The notes below the pieces were generated by a model. It did no database searches. It was not told the origin of the DNA and worked only from the letters and a program-made list of their open reading frames with translations. A DNA stretch of 49,904 nucleotides from Thioalkalivibrio nitratireducens (GTDB lineage Bacteria; Pseudomonadota; Gammaproteobacteria; Ectothiorhodospirales; Ectothiorhodospiraceae), in assembly GCA_011390385.1 (NCBI GenBank), contig JAABSN010000003.1, positions 1-49,904 of the forward strand. The letters are read 5' to 3'. Both the position numbers and the translations under genes were made by a program. Positions 44,855 through 49,904 of the stretch are shown here, one piece after another. How positions within the stretch are numbered: the first letter of the stretch is position 1; every line of letters begins with the position of its first letter.

Positions 44855-46194
44855 TGAGCACAGCCGCCAACCCGCTCCGGGAAAATCTGATCGTCGGTCT
44901 TGGCGAGACGGGTCTTTCCGTGGCCCGTCATCTTTCGGCGCGGGGTGCACCCTTTGCGGTCACGGATACCCGGGAAGCGCCGGCGGGACTTGTGCGGCTG
45001 GCACAGATTCCCGGAGCCGATGGAGCATGGGCCGGGCCCCTGTCGGCAATCGATCCCGGATGTTGGCGTCGCGTCATCGTTTCGCCCGGGGTATCGAAGG
45101 CACTTCCGGCTCTGATCCGTGCCGTGGACAGTGGCGCCGAACTCATCGGCGATATCGAACTGTTCGCGCGCAATGTGCGCAGACCGGTGATCGGTATCAC
45201 AGGCTCGAATGGCAAGAGCACGGTGACGGCCCTCGTGGGGGAACTGCTTCTCTCGCTGGGGCAGCGGGTCGCGATCGGCGGAAACTTCGGAACCCCCGCC
45301 CTGGATCTGCTCGAGTCCGACGCGGATCTGTATGTACTCGAACTGTCCAGTTTTCAGCTGGAAACCACTGGCAGCCTGCGGACCGCAAGCGCCGCGATCC
45401 TCAATATCTCGGCCGATCATCTCGATCGCTATCCGGACATGGCGGCATACATTGCGGCCAAGGCCCGCATTCTTGCCGGGGCCGAACGCATGGTGCTGGA
45501 CCGCGAAGACCCGTCCCTCATGGCGCTTGCCGAGGCTGGCGAGGCCGTTACGTTCGGGCTCGACCTGCCGCCGACGCCAGAAGATTTCGGCATCATGGAA
45601 CTGGACGGCGAACCCTGGCTGGCGCGGGGGTCCGAGCCCCTCTTGAAGGCCCGCGAACTTGGTCTCAAGGGGCGTCATAACTGGCGCAATGCACTGTCTG
45701 CCCTGGCGCTGGTCTGGCCTTGGGTCGAGCGACCCTCGAAGGTCATCGAGACCCTCCGTGGTTTCGCGGGATTGCCACACCGCTCTCAGTTGGTGGCCCG
45801 CCACGACGGGGTCGACTACGTCGATGACTCCAAGGGGACCAACGTCGGGGCCACGCTCGCTGCGATCCGCGGCATCGTGGGCCAACTGATCCTCATTGCC
45901 GGCGGGCAGGGCAAGGGTCAGGATTTCGAGCCGCTCGGCGACGCTCTGGTCGGTAGGGCGCGCGGGGTGATCCTGATGGGCGTAGACGCGCCGCTCATTG
46001 ATCAGGCATTACGTGGTTCGGTGCCGGTACAGCGTGCGGACAGTATGGAGGATGCGGTTGCACGGGCGGCTGCCTGGGCGCAGGCCGGCGACACCGTCCT
46101 GCTCTCACCAGCCTGCGCAAGTCTCGACATGTTCGCCAGCTACGCGGAGCGTGGCGAAAGGTTCGCGGCCTCGGTCAGGAGGCTGCAGTCATGA
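44851..46194 (+). CDS. murD: UDP-N-acetylmuramoylalanine:D-glutamate ligase MurD
   Basis: MurD adds D-glutamate to UDP-MurNAc-L-Ala. The 447-aa protein shows [16 protein letters not shown] (N-terminal Rossmann), [13 protein letters not shown] (ATP loop), [22 protein letters not shown] with the nearby carbamylated Lys (AAKARIL), and [11 protein letters not shown]. The ATG overlaps the mraY stop. A second ATG follows directly at 44854. Confidence 0.98.
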   Translation: MMSTAANPLRENLIVGLGETGLSVARHLSARGAPFAVTDTREAPAGLVRLAQIPGADGAWAGPLSAIDPGCWRRVIVSPGVSKALPALIRAVDSGAELIGDIELFARNVRRPVIGITGSNGKSTVTALVGELLLSLGQRVAIGGNFGTPALDLLESDADLYVLELSSFQLETTGSLRTASAAILNISADHLDRYPDMAAYIAAKARILAGAERMVLDREDPSLMALAEAGEAVTFGLDLPPTPEDFGIMELDGEPWLARGSEPLLKARELGLKGRHNWRNALSALALVWPWVERPSKVIETLRGFAGLPHRSQLVARHDGVDYVDDSKGTNVGATLAAIRGIVGQLILIAGGQGKGQDFEPLGDALVGRARGVILMGVDAPLIDQALRGSVPVQRADSMEDAVARAAAWAQAGDTVLLSPACASLDMFASYAERGERFAASVRRLQS

Positions 46195-47363
46195 TTCGGC
46201 AGTATGCGCTTGCGCGTCTCGCCAGTCCGGCACGGCTTGCCGCGGGGGTCGACGCACCGCTGCTGTTCGCCGTGCTGGCATTGCTTGGGCTCGGTCTGGT
46301 GATGGTCGCTTCCTCGTCACTCGAGCTGGCCGCCCGCAATTTTGACAACCCCTACCACTTCTTCCATCGGCAGTTGCTGTTCGCGGCGCTGGGCGCGGCC
46401 GTGGCGGTCATTTTATGGCTCATTCCACTGCGTCGATGGGAAACGGCCGGCCCCCTGCTGCTGCTGTTGATCATGCTGCTGTTGATCATGGTCCTCGTGC
46501 CTGGTGTCGGCCGCACGGTGAATGGGGCCACACGCTGGATTCCGCTGGGAGTTTTCAACCTTCAGGTATCCGAGCCGGTGAAACTCCTGGTGGTGTTGTA
46601 TCTCTCCGGCTATATCGTTCGCCACTACACCACTCTTCGGCTGCATTTTCTGGGTTTCGTCAGGCCGCTGATCGTGCTTGGACTCGGTACGGTGCTGCTG
46701 TTGCTGCAACCCGATTTCGGCGGGGCTGCGGTCATGCTCGCGATCGGGATGGGTATGCTGTTTCTTGCCGGCGCCAAGCTCTGGCAATTCCTGACCCTTG
46801 CCGGCACCATTCTGGCGGCGATGAGCGTGCTCGCGCTTGCGACCCCGTACCGGGTGGCCCGTCTGACCGCGTTCCTCGACCCCTGGGAGGATCCTTTCGC
46901 GACAGGGTTTCAGTTGACCCAGTCGCTGATCGCGATCGGATCCGGATCCTGGCTCGGGACCGGTCTGGGTGGCAGCGTGCAGAAGCTGTTCTACCTGCCC
47001 GAAGCCCACAACGATTTCCTTTTTGCGGTGTTCGCCGAGGAGTTCGGTTTCGTCGGTGTCGTGATCCTGATCGGTCTGTTCGCGCTTCTCGTCTGGCGAG
47101 CATTCGTGATCGGTTTGCTCGCCGAGCGCGGTGGCCACTGTTACGGTTCGCACGTGGCCTTTGGTATCGGCATCTGGATTGGTCTGCAGTCTGCGGTCAA
47201 TCTCGCGGTCAACATGGGCCTCCTGCCGACCAAGGGCCTGACGCTGCCGTTCCTGAGTTACGGCGGAAGCTCGCTGATCGTGACGCTGGCGTCCGTCGGG
47301 CTCCTTCTGCGGGTTTACCGCGAGGCCCAGGTCCCGGTACCGAAAATCCGGGGGCGAAACTGA
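46191..47363 (+). CDS. ftsW: Lipid II polymerase/cell division protein FtsW
   Basis: FtsW is the SEDS glycosyltransferase of the divisome, working with FtsI. The 390-aa protein has about ten membrane helices and the SEDS hallmarks: VMVASSSLELAARNFDNPYHF, WIPLGVFNLQVSEPVKL, EAHNDFLFAVFAEEFGF and LPFLSYGGSSLIV. It overlaps murD by 4 bp and murG by one base. Confidence 0.97.
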   Translation: MIRQYALARLASPARLAAGVDAPLLFAVLALLGLGLVMVASSSLELAARNFDNPYHFFHRQLLFAALGAAVAVILWLIPLRRWETAGPLLLLLIMLLLIMVLVPGVGRTVNGATRWIPLGVFNLQVSEPVKLLVVLYLSGYIVRHYTTLRLHFLGFVRPLIVLGLGTVLLLLQPDFGGAAVMLAIGMGMLFLAGAKLWQFLTLAGTILAAMSVLALATPYRVARLTAFLDPWEDPFATGFQLTQSLIAIGSGSWLGTGLGGSVQKLFYLPEAHNDFLFAVFAEEFGFVGVVILIGLFALLVWRAFVIGLLAERGGHCYGSHVAFGIGIWIGLQSAVNLAVNMGLLPTKGLTLPFLSYGGSSLIVTLASVGLLLRVYREAQVPVPKIRGRN

Positions 47364-48463
47364 TGCATGCCCGGATGCCGCATGTGTTGGTCATGGCGGG
47401 GGGAACCGGAGGCCATGTCTTCCCCGGTCTCGCTCTCGCCTCTGCTCTGCGCGATCGGGGTTTTCGGGTGTCCTGGCTGGGCACCGGGCGTGGTATCGAG
47501 GCGAGCCTGGTGCCTCGAGCGGGGATCGAATTGCATACCCTGCCGATCGCCGGTTTGCGCGGCAAGGGGCTCGCAAGTCGCCTGATGGCTCCCTGGCGCC
47601 TTGCATTCTCGCTCTGGGGTGCCCTGTTCCTGCTGCTTCGGCTGCGACCGCAGGTCGTCGTGGGGTTTGGTGGCTTCGCTTCCGGTCCCGGCGGGCTGAT
47701 GGCATCGGCTCTGGGTCGGCCACTGCTGATCCACGAGCAGAACGCGGTTGCGGGACTCACCAACCGGTGGCTTGCCAAAATCGCAGAGCAGGTGTTTGCC
47801 GGCTTCCCCGGGAGTTTCCCTGAATCCGTAACCTACCGCACGATCGGCAATCCGGTCCGGCGCGAGATTCGGGAATTGCCGGAGCCGGAGCAGCGCTGGG
47901 CAGCGCGCGAGGGACGCCTGCGGCTGCTGGTTCTCGGTGGCAGCCGGGGAGCACGCACATTGAATCGTATCGTGCCGGCCGCTTTGGCTCTGGATGCCGT
48001 GGAGGAACGGCCGCAGGTGCGCCATCAGGCGGGGGAGCAGACCCTGGATCTGGCTCTGGAGTCGTACCGGTGCGCCGGTGTCGATGCCGAAGTGACAGCC
48101 TTTATCGAGGACATGCCCGAGGCCTACGGCTGGGCGGATCTGGTGATCTGTCGTGCGGGCGCGCTCACGGTCGCCGAGATCGCCGCTGCCGGACTCCCGG
48201 CGGTCTTCGTACCGTATCCGCATGCTGTCGATGATCACCAGACTGCAAACGCGCGCTTCCTGGTCCGGGCGGGGGCCGCATGGTGTATTCGGGACGAGGA
48301 GCTCACACCGGAAGGGTTACACGATCTGCTGGCAGGAATGGAACGGGAAACATTGCTCGATCGGGCGAAGCGGGCGCGAGCAGAGGGCGGTGTCGATGCC
48401 ACCGGCGAATTGGTTGTCGCGTGCATCGATGCGCTGCCGGTGAGTTGGCGGGAGGGATCATGA
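47363..48463 (+). CDS. murG: Lipid II synthase MurG
   Basis: MurG adds GlcNAc to lipid I. The 366-aa GT-B enzyme shows the N-terminal glycine loop [58 protein letters not shown] and the C-terminal donor-site segment [22 protein letters not shown]. The start at 47363 is set by this N-terminus; a longer frame reading back through ftsW is rejected. Confidence 0.98.
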   Translation: MHARMPHVLVMAGGTGGHVFPGLALASALRDRGFRVSWLGTGRGIEASLVPRAGIELHTLPIAGLRGKGLASRLMAPWRLAFSLWGALFLLLRLRPQVVVGFGGFASGPGGLMASALGRPLLIHEQNAVAGLTNRWLAKIAEQVFAGFPGSFPESVTYRTIGNPVRREIRELPEPEQRWAAREGRLRLLVLGGSRGARTLNRIVPAALALDAVEERPQVRHQAGEQTLDLALESYRCAGVDAEVTAFIEDMPEAYGWADLVICRAGALTVAEIAAAGLPAVFVPYPHAVDDHQTANARFLVRAGAAWCIRDEELTPEGLHDLLAGMERETLLDRAKRARAEGGVDATGELVVACIDALPVSWREGS

Positions 48464-49887
48464 CGAACAGTCCTCTGCCAACCCGACAGGCGATGCGCCG
48501 GATTCGGAGGATCCACTGTGTCGGGATCGGTGGGTCCGGGATGGGCGGAATCGCCGAGGTCCTGCATCAGTTGGGCTACCGGGTTTCGGGTTCCGATCTG
48601 CATGAGTCGGCCATGACGCAGCGTCTTGCACGGCTCGGCATTCCGATCGCCAATCAACATGATGCAGGTAACGTGGCGGATGCGGACGTTCTGGTCGTCT
48701 CCACCGCAATCGACCCCTCGAATCCGGAAGTGCGCGCGGCGCGCGAGCAAGGCATACCGATCGTACGCCGCGCGGAGATGCTCGCGGAACTGATGCGCTT
48801 CCGTTACGGAATCGCGGTGGCGGGCACGCATGGCAAGACCACCACCACCAGCCTGATCGCGAGCATTCTTGCGGAAGCCGGTCTGGATCCGACCTTCGTG
48901 ATCGGCGGACGCCTCAACAGCAGCGCCAGCCACTCGAGTCTCGGAGAGGGGGCCTATCTGGTCGCGGAGGCGGACGAGAGTGATGCGTCGTTTCTGCACC
49001 TGCAGCCGATGATCAGTGTGGTGACCAACATCGACCGGGACCATCTGGGCACGTATCAGGGCGATTTCGGCCGCCTGCGCGAGACCTTCCTCGAGTTCCT
49101 GCATCACCTTCCGTTTTACGGGCTTGCCGTGCTCTGCTCGGACGACCCGGAGGTCCGCCTGTTACTCGAACGGCTGGAGCGTCCCCGGCTGACGTACGGG
49201 ATGGGAGATGACGCCGACGTGCGGGCGGTGAATCTGCGGCAGAGTGGGATCCGGACACATTTTGATCTGCACCTGCCGGATTCCGCGCCGATTCCCGTCA
49301 CCCTGAATCTGCCGGGCCGCCACAACGTTCTGAATGCCCTGGCCGCGGTGGCGGTCGCCCACGAACTGGAAGTGGCACCTGAAGCGATGCAGCGTTCGCT
49401 GGAAGCGTTCCAGGGAATCGCGCGCCGCTTCCAGGTGCAGGAGTGTCCGGTTCCGGGTGGTGCATTGACCCTGGTCGACGACTACGGGCATCACCCGACG
49501 GAGATTTCCGCGACCCTGGCGGCAGCGCGAGCGGCATGGCCGAGGCGACGGCTCGTGATGATCTTCCAGCCGCATCGTTTCACCCGAACGCGCGACCTGT
49601 TCGAGGACTTCGCCGAGGTGCTCTCCAGTGCCGACGTCCTTCTGCTTCTCGATGTCTACCGTGCTGGAGAGACCCCGATCCCCAGTGCCGACGGCCGCAG
49701 TCTGGCACGGGCCATTCGTTTGCGAGGCCTGGTCGAGCCGGTGTTCGTGGAGACGGTCGACGATGTCCCCAGAGTGTTGAGCGGGCTGATTCAGCCTGAG
49801 GATGTGGTGATCACACAGGGAGCCGGCGATATCGGACAACTTGCCGGGCGACTGCCCGGGTTCCTGGCGGGGGCGTACCAATGCTGA
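48460..49887 (+). CDS. murC: UDP-N-acetylmuramate:L-alanine ligase MurC
   Basis: MurC adds L-Ala to UDP-MurNAc, the first ligase of the pathway. The 475-aa protein shows [32 protein letters not shown] (ATP loop), [23 protein letters not shown] and [10 protein letters not shown]. The ATG at 48460 overlaps the murG stop; an earlier in-frame start reads through murG and is rejected. The ribosome site GGGAGGG lies just upstream. Confidence 0.98.
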   Translation: MTNSPLPTRQAMRRIRRIHCVGIGGSGMGGIAEVLHQLGYRVSGSDLHESAMTQRLARLGIPIANQHDAGNVADADVLVVSTAIDPSNPEVRAAREQGIPIVRRAEMLAELMRFRYGIAVAGTHGKTTTTSLIASILAEAGLDPTFVIGGRLNSSASHSSLGEGAYLVAEADESDASFLHLQPMISVVTNIDRDHLGTYQGDFGRLRETFLEFLHHLPFYGLAVLCSDDPEVRLLLERLERPRLTYGMGDDADVRAVNLRQSGIRTHFDLHLPDSAPIPVTLNLPGRHNVLNALAAVAVAHELEVAPEAMQRSLEAFQGIARRFQVQECPVPGGALTLVDDYGHHPTEISATLAAARAAWPRRRLVMIFQPHRFTRTRDLFEDFAEVLSSADVLLLLDVYRAGETPIPSADGRSLARAIRLRGLVEPVFVETVDDVPRVLSGLIQPEDVVITQGAGDIGQLAGRLPGFLAGAYQC

Positions 49888-49904
49888 GCCACCTTGCCAA
49901 CCTG
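49881..49904 (+). CDS. murB: Start of a further dcw gene, probably murB (partial)
   Basis: An ATG at 49881 overlaps the murC end by 7 bp and reads MLSHLANL to the window edge. In dcw clusters of gammaproteobacteria lacking an intervening gene, murB commonly follows murC. Eight residues cannot prove identity, so the name is based on gene order. Confidence 0.45.

Noticed and set aside
43685..44950. 421-aa minus-strand frame opposite mraY
   Set aside because: Composition is dominated by His, Gln, Asp and Arg, which is the typical reverse image of a membrane protein gene.

Overview
The window is one contiguous, GC-rich, densely coding piece of a gammaproteobacterial chromosome. Gene order matches the Pseudomonas and E. 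coli core blocks: kdsD-kdsC-lptCAB-rpoN-hpf-ptsN-rapZ, mlaFEDCB, murA-hisG-hisDC-algW-petABC-sspAB, yraN-lpoA/rsmI-rnpB, and the dcw cluster from mraZ to murC. Gene content (short HisG, HprK together with PtsN and RapZ, a bc1 complex, UbiX, MlaA) suggests a purple-sulfur-like or Ectothiorhodospiraceae/Chromatiales-type gammaproteobacterium. The genus cannot be fixed from sequence reading alone.

Layout: (1) 1-7328, + strand: the tail of a nitrilase-fold hydrolase, argG, a 457-bp gap holding inverted repeats, then an overlapping run of mlaA, a small membrane protein, mpl, ubiX, a LON-domain protein, a thioredoxin and an AEC transporter. (2) 7382-16250, - strand, transcribed right to left: a degenerate yrbG, kdsD, kdsC, lptC, lptA, lptB, rpoN, hpf, ptsN, hprK, rapZ, a mannose-type EIIA and HPr. 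(3) 16462-26094, + strand: an unrecognised 206-aa protein, mlaFEDCB, a MITE-like palindrome, murA, hisG, a DAHP synthase, hisD and hisC. (4) 26109-34035: algW/degS (-), a Nif3-like protein, petABC, sspAB (+), then an FAD-linked oxidase and yraN (-). (5) 34032-37280: lpoA (-) divergent from rsmI (+), followed by rnpB. (6) 37471-49904, + strand: a strong promoter with a three-copy MraZ operator, then mraZ-rsmH-ftsL-ftsI-murE-murF-mraY-murD-ftsW-murG-murC and the first codons of murB.

Functional theme: almost everything serves the cell envelope. KdsD, KdsC and LptABC make and export LPS; MlaA and MlaFEDCB keep phospholipids out of the outer leaflet; MurA, the dcw enzymes, Mpl and LpoA make, recycle and regulate peptidoglycan; RapZ and the HPr/HprK/PtsN proteins link amino-sugar and nitrogen status to these pathways; AlgW/DegS senses envelope stress. 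Arginine, histidine and aromatic amino-acid genes and the bc1 complex are interspersed.

No wholly new multi-gene system is evident; this is mostly conserved core genome. The parts that known gene models do not fully explain are: a half-length, degenerate yrbG still coupled to kdsD; a 164-bp near-perfect palindrome bounded by CTAG where ibaG usually sits; structured repeats between argG and mlaA; HprK and EIIA-Man inserted into the rpoN-ptsN-rapZ-HPr operon with no Enzyme I nearby; and a DAHP synthase inside the his gene run.
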